Notes: generated by a model from the letters alone, not told the origin. A stretch of DNA of 64,000 nt from Gemmobacter nectariphilus DSM 15620 (GCF_000429765.1 NZ_AUCM01000010.1:116181-180180); one strand, 5' to 3'; counted from the stretch's first letter, positions 46,832 through 56,160 are shown. A program made the numbers and translations.

Positions 46832-48166
46832 ATGATGAGCATCTTCCCGCTGCCCACCAGCGATATCGCCGATTACTACGACCTTGGCCGCATCCGCCCC
46901 GAGGTGGTGGACACGCTGCGCCTTGTGAACCGGCTGGGGCAGGAACGCTTTGCCCCGCGGGCCGAGGCCGTCGACATCGACGCCTCGTTCCCGGTGGACA
47001 ACTACCGCGATCTGGCCGAGCACGGGCTGCTGACACTGACGGTGCCACAGGAATTCGGCGGCATGGGCTTCAGCCTTGGCGAATATGCCATGGTCGGGGC
47101 CGAGATCGGCAAGCATTGCGGGGCAACCGCGCTGACCTTCAACATGCACCAATCGTCCATGATGTGGTCGCGCTTCATGTTCGACATGCCGAACCTGACG
47201 CCCGAGGAAAAGGCCGCCTTTGCCCCGCTGCGCGAGCGGCAGTTTCGCCGCGCCGTCAAGGAACAGGGCATCTATTCCCAGCCGATTTCCGAAGGCGGCA
47301 CGAACTGGACCTCGAAGCCCGCGCAAACCTATTGCGTCAAGGTCGAGGGCGGCTGGAAGATCAACGGTTTCAAGAAGTTTGCCTCGCTCGCCGGCTATTG
47401 CGACTATTACTCCATCGTCTGCACCGAACACTTCGAAGGCATCGCGCCGCGCCACGAGGATACGATGATCTTCGTCGTTCCCAAGGACAGCCCCGGCCTG
47501 TCGATCAAGGGCGACTGGGATCCGCTGGGGATGCGCGGCACCAACAGCCGCGATCTGATCCTCAAGGATGTCTTCGTCACCGAAGAAGACATGCTGATGC
47601 CCAAGGGCATCTTCATCAAGACCATGCCGCACTGGCCGCATATGATGGCGACACTCTCGCCCACCTATATGGGCGTGGCGCAGGGCGCCTATGATTTCAC
47701 CGTGGCCTATCTGCAAGGCCGCATCACCGGCCTGCCGCCCATCGACCGCCGGGTTTACGGCACCAAGCGGCATGCGGTGGGGCAGATGTATGTGAAACTG
47801 GCGCAGATGCGCGCGCTTTGGGCGCAGGCGTTTTCCGAGGCGCAGGGCTATCCGACCAAGGCGCAGGTGATGCGGATGTATGCCGCGCAATATTCGGTGA
47901 TGGAGGGGGTGCAGGAAATCACCGCCCTGGCGATCCGCACCTGTGGCGGGCAGTCGATGCTGAAGTCCCTGCCGCTGGAACGCATGTATCGCGACAGCCG
48001 CTGCGGTGCGCTGATGCTGCCCTATACCTCTGAAATCATGGAGGATTATCTGGCCCTCCTCTCGGTCTACGACCTGTCCGAGATTGACGATGTGAAGACC
48101 GACACCGACTCGGCCCGCACCTCGCTGTGGCGGGGCGAGGGTGGCACCAGCGGCGGGCTGCGCTGA
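46832..48166 (+). CDS. Acyl-CoA dehydrogenase-fold flavoprotein (possible flavin-dependent oxygenase)
   Basis: This 444-residue protein has the acyl-CoA dehydrogenase fold: LTVPQEFGGMGFSLGEYAMVGAEIG, then QPISEGGTNW at the FAD/substrate strand and RTCGGQSMLKSLPLERMYRDSR near the end. The segment that normally carries the catalytic Glu (EGTSEI) reads PYTSEI at 397-402, so the usual base appears to be replaced by Pro397. The protein is also longer than most members. Together with a flavin reductase in the cluster this suggests an FMNH2-dependent monooxygenase rather than a dehydrogenase, though members with the Glu elsewhere exist. Stop and next start overlap as TGATG. Confidence 0.8.
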   Translation: MMSIFPLPTSDIADYYDLGRIRPEVVDTLRLVNRLGQERFAPRAEAVDIDASFPVDNYRDLAEHGLLTLTVPQEFGGMGFSLGEYAMVGAEIGKHCGATALTFNMHQSSMMWSRFMFDMPNLTPEEKAAFAPLRERQFRRAVKEQGIYSQPISEGGTNWTSKPAQTYCVKVEGGWKINGFKKFASLAGYCDYYSIVCTEHFEGIAPRHEDTMIFVVPKDSPGLSIKGDWDPLGMRGTNSRDLILKDVFVTEEDMLMPKGIFIKTMPHWPHMMATLSPTYMGVAQGAYDFTVAYLQGRITGLPPIDRRVYGTKRHAVGQMYVKLAQMRALWAQAFSEAQGYPTKAQVMRMYAAQYSVMEGVQEITALAIRTCGGQSMLKSLPLERMYRDSRCGALMLPYTSEIMEDYLALLSVYDLSEIDDVKTDTDSARTSLWRGEGGTSGGLR

Positions 48167-49443
48167 TGCCGCGCGAACGTGTGCAGGTCATCGGCCATGC
48201 GTCGGCGGAGCCGGCGGCCGTCTGGGCCGTGGCAGGCGATTTCCTTGGCCGCTGGCACCCGGCTATCGAGCGGATCGAGGCCGAGCCCGGCCCGCATGAA
48301 ACCCGCCGTTTCACCGTCAAGGGCGAGGATACCGTTTACCGCGAGCGGCTGATCTACCGATCCGACAGCGATCATGTCCTCAGCTATACCGCCCTGTCGG
48401 GGATCGAAGGCGCCGACCGCTATGTTGCCCGCCTGTCCGTCGCCCCGGTCGAAGGGGGCGGATCGTCGATCCTGTGGACCGCCGACATCACCGCCCGCGC
48501 CGACCGTCTGGCCGCGATCTGCGCCGGGACCGAGGCGGTGTTCCGCGCCGGCCTCGACGTGCTGGCCGCCCTGCATGGCCAGGCCAAGGCCCCGCAGGCG
48601 CCCCCTGCCGCACCGCCTGCCCCGATCAACGATCTGGTGCTGGACGGGACACCCCGGCTGGCCCTGTCGGTCGCAGGCGAGGGGCCGCTCGTGCTGTTCC
48701 TGCACGGGATCGGCGGGGGGCGGGTGAACTGGCATCGCCAGCTGTCCGCGCTTGCCCCCCATGCGCGGGCCGTCGCGCTGGATCTGCGCGGCTATGGCGG
48801 CAGCAGCTTGGGTTTTGGCCCCTCGACCATCGATGGCTATATTGAGGATATCCTGCGCGTGGCCGACCATTTCGGCGCGCAAAGGTTCGTGCTGGCGGGC
48901 CTCTCTTATGGCGCCTGGATCGCGACCTCGTTTGCGATGCGGCATTCGGATCGGCTGGCCGGGCTGGTGATCTCGGGCGGCTGCACCGGCATGTCCGAGG
49001 CCGGGCCAGAGGAACGCGAGGCCTTTCGCCTGTCGCGCGAGGTGCCGCTGAACGCTGGCCAGCGCCCTGCGGATTTTGCCCCCGCCGTGGTCAACGTGCT
49101 GGCCGGACCGGATGCCAGCCCCGAAATCCGGGCCGAGCTGCTGGAGTCCATGGCCGCGATCCCTGCAGAAACCTATCGCGATGCTTTGCGTTGCTTTACG
49201 AATCCGCTCGAGAAATTCGACTTTTCGAACATCACCTGCCCGGTGCTGGCCATGACCGGCGAATTCGACCGTCTGGCCCCGCCAGCCGAGATCCGCACGG
49301 TCGCCGGCCGCATCCTTGACAGTGCCCCGGCCCCGGATGTGCGCTTCGAGGTGATCCCCCGCGCCGGCCATCTGTGCAACATCGAGAACCCCGGCACCTA
49401 TGACCGCCACCTGATCGCCTTTGTCCGCCGGGTCACCGCATGA
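48166..49443 (+). CDS. SRPBCC-alpha/beta hydrolase fusion protein
   Basis: This 425-residue protein joins two domains. Residues 1-145 form an SRPBCC (polyketide cyclase/START-like) domain (VIGHASAEPAAVWAVAGDF, IERIEAEPGPHETRRFTVKG); after a Pro/Ala linker (148-158), residues 165-425 are an alpha/beta hydrolase with the triad S247 (GLSYGAW), D368 (GEFDRLAP) and H402 (RAGHLCN). The hydrolase part resembles NicD-type deformylase or ring-fission hydrolases. In the cluster it could act after the NicX-like enzyme. ATGA overlap with the TetR gene shows tight coupling. Confidence 0.85.
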   Translation: MPRERVQVIGHASAEPAAVWAVAGDFLGRWHPAIERIEAEPGPHETRRFTVKGEDTVYRERLIYRSDSDHVLSYTALSGIEGADRYVARLSVAPVEGGGSSILWTADITARADRLAAICAGTEAVFRAGLDVLAALHGQAKAPQAPPAAPPAPINDLVLDGTPRLALSVAGEGPLVLFLHGIGGGRVNWHRQLSALAPHARAVALDLRGYGGSSLGFGPSTIDGYIEDILRVADHFGAQRFVLAGLSYGAWIATSFAMRHSDRLAGLVISGGCTGMSEAGPEEREAFRLSREVPLNAGQRPADFAPAVVNVLAGPDASPEIRAELLESMAAIPAETYRDALRCFTNPLEKFDFSNITCPVLAMTGEFDRLAPPAEIRTVAGRILDSAPAPDVRFEVIPRAGHLCNIENPGTYDRHLIAFVRRVTA

Positions 49444-50111
49444 GCGACGCCCGTGCCCGCAACCGCGCCGCCAAGGAACGCCGCATCCTGGACGCGGCCT
49501 TTCGGGTCTTCTCGCTGGCGGGTTATGCGGGCGCCTCGATGGATGCGATCGCCGAAGCATCGCGGGTCTCGAAGCCGACGCTCTATCAGTATTTCGGCTC
49601 CAAGGAGGCGCTGTTCGCCGCCATGATGGACAGCGCCCGCGATGTGATGCTGGAACCCTTTGCCGACCAGTCGGGCGGAATGGTCGCGCAGCTGCACCGC
49701 TTTGCCTGGGCCTATGCTGATGTGGTGATGCGCCCCGACCTGCTGGGCCTGGCCCGGCTGGTGATCGGCGAGGCGGCGCGCTTTCCCGAAATCGGCGCGG
49801 CCTATCAGACCGCGGGCCCAGACCGTCTGCTGGCCGGCATGATCGCCTGGCTGGAGCGCCAGCGCGCCGCCGGGCGGCTGACCTTCGACGATGCCGAACT
49901 GGCCGCGCAAGATCTCTGGGCGCTGATCCTGTCGGCGCCGCGGACCCAAGCCTTGCACCGCCCCGATGCCGTCCCGAACCGGGCCCAGATCCGGCGCTAT
50001 CTTGAAAACGGGCTGCGGGTGTTCCTGCGCGCCTATTCCAACGATCCGCAAGCCGATCTGGCGGCGCTTGCCGATCTTGCCCACAAACCGCCGACCACAG
50101 GGACGACATGA
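49440..50111 (+). CDS. TetR/AcrR family regulator
   Basis: This 223-residue regulator has an N-terminal TetR helix-turn-helix (RILDAAFRVFSLAGYAGASMDAIAEASRVSKPTLYQYFGSKEALFAAM) and a TetR_C-type ligand domain (about 80-200). It is embedded between the hydrolase and glutamine-synthetase-like genes, overlapping both by four bases. It most likely senses the substrate or an intermediate and represses the cluster at the dyad 45674-45699; that target is inferred. Confidence 0.93.
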   Translation: MSDARARNRAAKERRILDAAFRVFSLAGYAGASMDAIAEASRVSKPTLYQYFGSKEALFAAMMDSARDVMLEPFADQSGGMVAQLHRFAWAYADVVMRPDLLGLARLVIGEAARFPEIGAAYQTAGPDRLLAGMIAWLERQRAAGRLTFDDAELAAQDLWALILSAPRTQALHRPDAVPNRAQIRRYLENGLRVFLRAYSNDPQADLAALADLAHKPPTTGTT

Positions 50112-51448
50112 ACATCGAAGAGCTGATCGAGCAGAACGGCTGCCGCTTTGCCACCGTCGCCATGGCCGATACCAATGGCGCGCTGCGCGGCCAGATGGTC
50201 TCGCGCCGCACGCTGGCCGGGGTCTTGCGCCACGGGATGGGCATGGCGCCTGTCACGCTGACGCTCGACCCGACCGACCAGATCCTGACCGTTCCGGGCA
50301 TCACCGACGACAGCGCCGATTTTCACGACGATCCGCTGCTGGTCGATCCTGCAACCGTGCGGCGGATCCCGTGGGCGAAGCCGGGGCATGACCTTCTGTT
50401 CCTGTCCAATTATGGCGGCGAGACCTCGGCCATCTGCCCCCGCTCGATCCTGCGCCGGGTGCTGGAGCGGGCAGCAGCGGCCGGCTTTCACCCCAAATAC
50501 GGGCTGGAGCTGGAATACACCCTGTTCGACGAAACCACCGAAAGCGCCCGCGCCAAGGGCTATCGCGGTCTGAAGACCGCAACGGCGCATCCAAGCCACG
50601 ATCTGGTGCTCTATCAGACCGCACAGTCCGAATGGTACGAGGCGGTCGCCGCCATGGCCGAACCCCTGCGCATCGACATCGCCAAGATGCACGAGGAAAT
50701 CGGCGGCGGCTTCATGGAGGCGTGCATCGCCGCCGGCGAAGGGCTGGAGCCGGCCGACCAGCTGATCGTGCTCAAGACCTTCCTTCGCGCGCTGGCCATG
50801 CGTCAGGGCCGCAGCATCACCTATATGCCGCGCTGGTCCGAAGAGGCTGACAGCCAGTCGATCCACCTGCACATGTCGCTGAAGGATGCCGACGGAAATC
50901 CGGCGTTCCACGACCCAGACGCCGAACATGGCATGTCGCGGACGTTCCGGCATTTCATCGGCGGGCTGCAAACCTATCTGGGCCCGATGACGCTGGTGTT
51001 CCTGCCGACCGTCAATGCCTATCGCCGCTTTGCCCCCGGCACCTTCGCGCCGCCCGGCCTGACCTGGGGCTATGAAAACCGCACCACCGCCCTGCGCGTG
51101 GTGGGCCACGATGCCGGGTCCATCCGGGTCGAGAACCGTCTGCCCGGGTCGGACACCAACCCTTATCTGACCGTCGCGGCCACTCTGGCGGCCGGAATTG
51201 CTGGCATCCTTGAACAAATCGAACCTGCGGCCGAGGTGAAGGGCAATGGCTATGCCCAGACACCGGAACAGGACTTCCACCGCGCCATGCCCGAGGCGAT
51301 CGCGGCCTTCCGCGCCTCGGACTTTGCCCGCGACTGGTTGGGCGAGGCCTTCGTGAACGCCTTTGCCGCCAGCCGCGAAAGCCAGTTCGACCAGTTCCGC
51401 GCCAAGGTGCCCGATGTGGAACTGATGCGCTATTTCGATCTGGGCTGA
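50108..51448 (+). CDS. Glutamine-synthetase-like ligase (PuuA/GlnA-type)
   Basis: This 446-residue protein has the glutamine synthetase catalytic fold: the metal-binding E134-x-E136 (GLELEYTLF), IHLHMSL in the core and the RLPGSDTNPYL motif. Members outside classic GlnA often are gamma-glutamyl-amine ligases (PuuA, IpuC, aniline-type enzymes) that attach glutamate to an amine before oxidation. It lacks the adenylylation-type C-terminus of GlnA-I. Its place in the cluster suggests activation of an amine substrate or assimilation of released ammonia. It ends the tight gene run; the flavin reductase follows after a repeat element. Confidence 0.85.
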   Translation: MNIEELIEQNGCRFATVAMADTNGALRGQMVSRRTLAGVLRHGMGMAPVTLTLDPTDQILTVPGITDDSADFHDDPLLVDPATVRRIPWAKPGHDLLFLSNYGGETSAICPRSILRRVLERAAAAGFHPKYGLELEYTLFDETTESARAKGYRGLKTATAHPSHDLVLYQTAQSEWYEAVAAMAEPLRIDIAKMHEEIGGGFMEACIAAGEGLEPADQLIVLKTFLRALAMRQGRSITYMPRWSEEADSQSIHLHMSLKDADGNPAFHDPDAEHGMSRTFRHFIGGLQTYLGPMTLVFLPTVNAYRRFAPGTFAPPGLTWGYENRTTALRVVGHDAGSIRVENRLPGSDTNPYLTVAATLAAGIAGILEQIEPAAEVKGNGYAQTPEQDFHRAMPEAIAAFRASDFARDWLGEAFVNAFAASRESQFDQFRAKVPDVELMRYFDLG

Positions 51449-51456
51449 CCGGGCGG

Positions 51457-51520
51457 CCCTTTCATCTGTCCCCAAATATCCCGGGGAGCGCGAGGGGCTG
51501 GCCCCTCGCCTGCCGAACGG
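51457..51520 (-). repeat. Dispersed intergenic element, copy 9
   Basis: On the minus strand CGAGGGG-CCAG-CCCCTCG forms a hairpin, then CGCTCCCCGGGATATTT and GGGGACAGATGAAAGGG. It lies between the GS-like and flavin reductase genes, inside the cluster. Confidence 0.65.
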
Positions 51521-51529
51521 AGCCGATCC

Positions 51530-52021
51530 ATGAGCGACCTCGATCTTCGCGCCAGATTTCTTGACGGCATGAGCCGCGCCGCCGCCTCGGTCCATGTCAT
51601 CACCACCGACGGCCCGGGTGGCCGCGCCGGACTGACGGCCTCGGCCGTCACCTCGGTCTCGGTCGATACCCCCAAGCCCTCGCTGCTGGTCTGCCTGAAC
51701 CGCGCCAGCCGCTCAGCGGCGGCGATCCTGGAAAACGGCGTCTTTTGCGTTAACCTTCTGGGGGGCGAGCAAGTCGCGCTGGCCGAAGCCTTTGCCGGAC
51801 GCGGCACGGGCGAGCGCTTTGACGGGGGCACATGGATCACCGGCCCCACCGGCTGCCCGGTGCTGGCCGATGCGCTGGTTGCCTGGGATTGCAAGATCAC
51901 CAAGTCCGAACTGGTCGGCAGCCATCACGTTCTGATCGGCGAGGCCGAAGAGGTCTGGCTGAATGCACCGCGCCTGCCGCTGATCTATGCCAACCGCCAG
52001 TGGCTGCACCCGGCCGGCTGA
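51530..52021 (+). CDS. Flavin reductase (HpaC/RutF-like)
   Basis: This 163-residue flavin reductase supplies reduced flavin to a monooxygenase. It has the flavin-reductase-like fold with TDGPGGRAGLTASAVTSVSVDTPKPSLLVCLNRASRSAAAI, NGVFCVNLLGG and GSHHVLIGEAEEV. It is of the HpaC/RutF size. It lies at the end of the cluster and should serve the acyl-CoA-dehydrogenase-like protein. Its stop is 13 bases from the convergent pheS. Confidence 0.92.
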   Translation: MSDLDLRARFLDGMSRAAASVHVITTDGPGGRAGLTASAVTSVSVDTPKPSLLVCLNRASRSAAAILENGVFCVNLLGGEQVALAEAFAGRGTGERFDGGTWITGPTGCPVLADALVAWDCKITKSELVGSHHVLIGEAEEVWLNAPRLPLIYANRQWLHPAG

Positions 52022-52033
52022 CCGGCGCCGGCC

Positions 52034-53104
52034 TTAGCCTGCGTGCACGCTGGGCATGTCCAGCGCCGCAAAGCCATAGTGCCGCAGCCAGCGCAGATCG
52101 GATTCAAAGAAGGCCCGCAGGTCGGGGATGCCGTATTTCAGCATCGCCATGCGGTCGATCCCCATGCCAAAGGCAAAGCCCTGCCACTGGGTCGGATCGA
52201 CCCCCGCCGCCGTCAGCACCTTGGGATGGACCATGCCGGACCCCAGCACTTCCAGCCAGCCATCGCCCTCGCCCACTTTCAGCGTGCCGCCGACCCAGCT
52301 GCACTGGATGTCGACTTCCGCCGAGGGTTCGGTGAACGGGAAATGGCTAGCGCGGAACCGGGTCTTCACCTTTGTGCCGAAATAGGCCGAGAAGAATTCC
52401 TCCAGCACCCATTTCAGGTTGGCCATGGAAATGTCGCGGTCGATCGCCAGACCTTCGATCTGGTGGAACATAGGCGTATGGGTCTGGTCCATGTCCATGC
52501 GGTAGACGCGGCCCGGCGCGATCACCCGGATCGGCGCGCCCTGCGCCTGCATCGCGCGGATCTGCACCGGCGAGGTATGGGTGCGCAGCACATGGGGCGG
52601 GCGGTTGTCGCCTGCCGCGCGGTGCATGAAGAACGTATCATGTTCCTGCCGCGCCGGATGTTCGGGGGCAATGTTCAGCGCGTCGAAATTGAACCAGTCC
52701 GTCTCGATCTGCGGCCCTTCGGCGACGGCAAAGCCCATGTCGGCGAAGATCGCCGTGCATTCCTCGGTCACCTGGCTGACCGGGTGGATGGTGCCGAACC
52801 GGCGCGGCCGGGCCGGCAGCGTCACATCCAGCCATTCGGCGCGCAGCCGCTCGTCCAGTGCGGCATCGGCCAGCGAGACCTTGCGCGCGCGCAAGGCCGC
52901 GTCCAGCTCGTCCTTCAGCTCGTTCAGCGCCTTGCCGGTGGTCTGGCGTTCCTCGGGGCTCATCTTGCCCAGCTCGCGCATCAGCAGCGCCACTTCGCCC
53001 TTTTTCCCAAGGGCGGCCAGCCGCAATTCCTCCAGCGCGGCCTCGTCAGAGGCAGCAAGAATGCCGTCGATATAGCGGGCGCGCAGGGTGTCGAGCGGGA
53101 TCAT
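52034..53104 (-). CDS. pheS: Phenylalanine--tRNA ligase alpha subunit
   Basis: PheS carries the aminoacylation site of the alpha2-beta2 phenylalanyl-tRNA synthetase. The 356-residue protein has an N-terminal coiled coil (about 1-85), then class II motifs including [53 protein letters not shown] and the final [21 protein letters not shown]. pheT is not adjacent: the gene after pheS is on the other strand. Confidence 0.98.
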   Translation of the reverse strand: MIPLDTLRARYIDGILAASDEAALEELRLAALGKKGEVALLMRELGKMSPEERQTTGKALNELKDELDAALRARKVSLADAALDERLRAEWLDVTLPARPRRFGTIHPVSQVTEECTAIFADMGFAVAEGPQIETDWFNFDALNIAPEHPARQEHDTFFMHRAAGDNRPPHVLRTHTSPVQIRAMQAQGAPIRVIAPGRVYRMDMDQTHTPMFHQIEGLAIDRDISMANLKWVLEEFFSAYFGTKVKTRFRASHFPFTEPSAEVDIQCSWVGGTLKVGEGDGWLEVLGSGMVHPKVLTAAGVDPTQWQGFAFGMGIDRMAMLKYGIPDLRAFFESDLRWLRHYGFAALDMPSVHAG

Positions 53105-53220
53105 CAGAGCCTCTTTCGCAAAGGACGCCCCCTGCTAGCCGCCGACGGCGGTTTTGTCCAGAACCGCAGGTCAGGGGCGGATCGACATTCGCAGGGGCCG
53201 GCGCCTCTGGCCGACCGCTG

Positions 53221-53279
53221 GAGGGGTTTCACACCCCTCCAGACCTCCCCGTGGGGTATTTTCTGCAAGGTGAAGGAGC
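53221..53279 (+). repeat. Dispersed intergenic element, copy 10
   Basis: GAGGGGTTTCACACCCCTC (53221-53239) forms a hairpin, followed by CAGACCTCCCCGTGGGGTATTTT and CTGCAAGGTGAAGG. It lies between ubiG and pheS. Confidence 0.65.
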
Positions 53280-53325
53280 GCAATGCCGGGGGTGGAGAGC
53301 CACCCTTGCACAATCGCTGTCCGCC

Positions 53326-54069
53326 CTAGCCCCGGCGCAAGCTGGTGGTGGCATAGTTCACCGACAGATCGCGGTCCGACAGCGACCAGGACCAGCCCAG
53401 CGGGTTGAACACCATGCCCTTGCGGTCCACCGGGTCAAGGCCTGCGCGGCGCAGCAGGTCATAAAGTTCATCGGGGGTGATGAACTTGGACCATTCATGC
53501 GTGCCGCGCGGCAGCCAGCGCATCACCTGTTCCGCGCCGACAATCGCCATCATGTAGCTTTTGAGGTTACGGTTCAGCGTCGAGCATACCATCAGCCCGC
53601 CCGGCTTGAGCAGATCATGGCAGGCAGTCAGATAGCCCAGCGGATCGGCCACATGTTCGACGACCTCCATGTTCAGCACCACATCGAACTGCTCGCCCGC
53701 GGCCGCCATCGCCTCGGCGGTGGTATGGCGATAGTCGATGGTCAGACCCGAGTGTTCGGCGTGGATGCGCGCCACGGGAATGTTGCGCTCGGCCGCATCG
53801 GCGCCCACGACCTCGGCGCCCAGCCGCGCCATGGGCTCGGACAGCAGCCCCCCGCCGCAGCCGATATCCAGAAGGCGCAGCCCCTCGAACGGGCGGGCGG
53901 CTTTCAGATCGCGCCCGAATTCGGCAGCGATCTGCGTGCAGATGTAATCCAGCCGACATGGGTTCAGCATGTGCAGCGGCTTGAACTTGCCCGAAGGGTT
54001 CCACCATTCGGCGGCCATCGCCTCGAATTTGGCGACTTCGGCCGGATCGACGGTATTGGTCATGCTCAT
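53326..54069 (-). CDS. ubiG: Ubiquinone biosynthesis O-methyltransferase UbiG
   Basis: UbiG performs both O-methylation steps in ubiquinone synthesis. The 247-residue protein has [30 protein letters not shown] at its N-terminus, the SAM motif LLDIGCGGG at 66-74, and [14 protein letters not shown], the usual UbiG pattern. It lies upstream of pheS on the same strand and is divergent from the prolyl aminopeptidase gene. Confidence 0.97.
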   Translation of the reverse strand: MSMTNTVDPAEVAKFEAMAAEWWNPSGKFKPLHMLNPCRLDYICTQIAAEFGRDLKAARPFEGLRLLDIGCGGGLLSEPMARLGAEVVGADAAERNIPVARIHAEHSGLTIDYRHTTAEAMAAAGEQFDVVLNMEVVEHVADPLGYLTACHDLLKPGGLMVCSTLNRNLKSYMMAIVGAEQVMRWLPRGTHEWSKFITPDELYDLLRRAGLDPVDRKGMVFNPLGWSWSLSDRDLSVNYATTSLRRG

Positions 54070-54131
54070 GCGTTCCTCCTTGCGGCGGCGGCTGCGACTT
54101 GGCAGGCTGATCTTGCTATACAGGGCCAGGC

Positions 54132-55097
54132 ATGGACAGAACAGACGGACACAGGCGCGCAGCCGATTACCTTTACCCGCCGCTCGACCCCTTTGATCGG
54201 CGTGTGATCGACATGGGCGACGGGCACCGGGTCTATGTCGAGCAATGCGGCAATCCGGCCGGGCGCCCGGTCGTCGTGGTGCATGGCGGTCCGGGCGGGG
54301 GGTGCAGCCCGGCGATGCGGCGATTCTTCGACCCGGCGATCTATCGGATCGTGCTCTTCGACCAGCGCGGCTGCGGCCGCTCGCGTCCTACGGCGGCGGT
54401 GGCGGCCAACACCACCTGGGATCTGGTCCGCGACATGGAGGCGATCCGCAGCACGCTGGGGATTGACCGCTGGATGCTGTTCGGCGGCAGCTGGGGCGCG
54501 ACGCTTTCGCTGGTCTATGCGATCACCCACCCCGAGCGGGTCGCGCATCTGATCCTGCGCGGCGTCTTCCTGATGACGCAAGCCGAGCTGGACTGGTTCT
54601 ATGGCGGCGGCGCCGGGCAGTTCTTTCCCGAGGAATGGCGCCGCTTTGCCCATGCCATCCCCGAGCCCGAGCGCGGCGATCTGATCGGCGCCTATCACCA
54701 GCGACTGTTTTCCGGCAACATGGCCGAAGAGGTGCAGTTCGGCCGCCTGTGGTCGGGCTGGGAAAACGCGCTCGCCTCGATCAGCGCCGAAGGGGCCGGC
54801 ATGGAGGCGCCGCCCGATTACGCCCGCGCCTTTGCGCGGCTGGAATGCCACTATTTCCAGAACCACGGTTTTCTGGATCAGGACGGCTGGATTCTGGCCA
54901 ACCGCCACCGGATCGAACATCTGCCGGCCACCATCGTGCAGGGCCGCTATGACATGATCTGCCCGCCGGCCTCGGCCTTTGCGCTGGCCGAAGGGTGGCG
55001 GATGGCGCGGCTTTACATGGTGCCGATGGCAGGCCATGCCTTGTCCGAACCCGGCATCACGGCCGAGCTTGTCCGCGCGACCATCGCGCTGCGTTGA
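54132..55097 (+). CDS. pip: Proline iminopeptidase (prolyl aminopeptidase, S33)
   Basis: This 321-residue alpha/beta hydrolase removes N-terminal proline from peptides. The oxyanion motif HGGPGGG is at 51-57, nucleophile S120 in [10 protein letters not shown], the Asp in [10 protein letters not shown] near 272 and the His in MAGHAL near 303. [11 protein letters not shown] and [12 protein letters not shown] are family marks. A nitroreductase-family gene follows after 19 bases. Confidence 0.95.
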   Translation: MDRTDGHRRAADYLYPPLDPFDRRVIDMGDGHRVYVEQCGNPAGRPVVVVHGGPGGGCSPAMRRFFDPAIYRIVLFDQRGCGRSRPTAAVAANTTWDLVRDMEAIRSTLGIDRWMLFGGSWGATLSLVYAITHPERVAHLILRGVFLMTQAELDWFYGGGAGQFFPEEWRRFAHAIPEPERGDLIGAYHQRLFSGNMAEEVQFGRLWSGWENALASISAEGAGMEAPPDYARAFARLECHYFQNHGFLDQDGWILANRHRIEHLPATIVQGRYDMICPPASAFALAEGWRMARLYMVPMAGHALSEPGITAELVRATIALR

Positions 55098-55116
55098 CCC
55101 TTGGGGAGGGGGCGAC

Positions 55117-55839
55117 ATGTACACCAAGGGATCCGTCCGATACGAACCTCTGCCGCTGCCCGACCGGGTGCGGTTGCCCGACGATCAGGCGCTGGCGGCC
55201 GCGCAGGTGTTCCGCGCCGATCTGGCCCGCCGCCATTCGGTGCGCGATTTCGTCGCCGATCCGGTCCCCGAGGCGGTGATCGCCGAGTGCATCGCCGCGG
55301 CCGGTCTGGCGCCGTCGGGGGCGAACCATCAGCCTTGGCATTTCTGCCTGATCGGCGATCCAGCGATGAAAGCCCGCATCCGCGACGCCGCCGAGGAAGA
55401 GGAGCGCGCGTTCTACGATGGCGGCGCCGGCGATGAATGGCTGGCCGCGCTGGAGCCGATCGGGACGGGCGTGTCCAAGCCGCATCTGACAACCGCACCA
55501 TGGCTGATCGTGATCTTCGCCCAGCGCTATGGCGTGACCGAGGATGGCACGCGCTACAAGAACTATTACGTTCCCGAAAGCGTCGGCATCGCCACCGGCT
55601 TTCTGATCGCCGCCTTGCACCGCGCCGGGCTGGTCTGCCTGACCCACACGCCGAACCCGATGAAGTTCCTCAACGATCTGTGCGGGCGCCCGGCTTCGGA
55701 AAAGCCGGTGATGATCCTGCCAGTGGGCCATCCGGCGCCGGATGCGACAGTGCCATCGGTCGCCAAGCGCAAGAAGCCGCTGGAGCAGATCCTGACGGTG
55801 TTCCGGCAGGGGGCGGGCGACGGGGCGGCGCCAGGATAA
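55117..55839 (+). CDS. Nitroreductase-superfamily flavoprotein, iodotyrosine deiodinase (IYD)-like
   Basis: This 240-residue FMN protein fits the iodotyrosine-deiodinase branch of the nitroreductase family: RRHSVRDFVADPVPEAVIAECI, AGLAPSGANHQPWHFCLIGD, EEEERAFYDGGAGDEWL, SKPHLTTAPWLIVIFA, PESVGIATGFLIAALHRAGLVCLTHTPNP and RKKPLEQI. Bacterial members dehalogenate tyrosine-like phenols in vitro, but their natural substrates are mostly unknown. ATG 55117 has GGGGAGGG upstream. It is co-directional with pip. Confidence 0.88.
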   Translation: MYTKGSVRYEPLPLPDRVRLPDDQALAAAQVFRADLARRHSVRDFVADPVPEAVIAECIAAAGLAPSGANHQPWHFCLIGDPAMKARIRDAAEEEERAFYDGGAGDEWLAALEPIGTGVSKPHLTTAPWLIVIFAQRYGVTEDGTRYKNYYVPESVGIATGFLIAALHRAGLVCLTHTPNPMKFLNDLCGRPASEKPVMILPVGHPAPDATVPSVAKRKKPLEQILTVFRQGAGDGAAPG

Positions 55840-55942
55840 GCCCTGCCCTAGGCTTGGGCAAAGCCTGCGCGCTTGTCGCGAGGAGGGCGCACGAGGGGGG
55901 CCCTGCCCCCATGTCATCCGCGCGCTTGCGGAAAGGCCGCGC

Positions 55943-55974
55943 AGCCCCCGGGGGTATTTTGACAAAAGGCAAAG
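55943..55974 (+). repeat. Dispersed intergenic element, copy 11
   Basis: CAGCCCCCGGGGGTATTTT followed by GACAAAAGGCAAAGAG. The C and G runs can pair (CCCCC/GGGGG). Confidence 0.7.
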
Positions 55975-56117
55975 AGACCCCGGGAGTCAAAGCCCTGACC
56001 CGATCTGCGGCCGGGCACAGGACAGGCGGTGCGGGGCCAGCAGGCAAGGCCGATCCGCGCGCGCCGCCAGCCCGGGATCGCGCGCGCAGACGCGGCCCGG
56101 ACACCCCTCTCTGCCCG

Positions 56118-56160
56118 CAGGGTTTGCCTTTTTCCAAATACCCATTCGACGCCGGGGCCA
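56118..56160 (-). repeat. Dispersed intergenic element, copy 12
   Basis: On the minus strand CGTCGAATGGGTATTT is followed by GGAAAAAGGCAAACCC. It lacks the strong G run of other copies. Confidence 0.65.

Noticed and set aside
45695-47890. Open frame of 731 codons antisense to the NicX-like and ACAD-like genes
   Set aside because: No family match by eye and it would replace two well-supported genes. Treated as a shadow.
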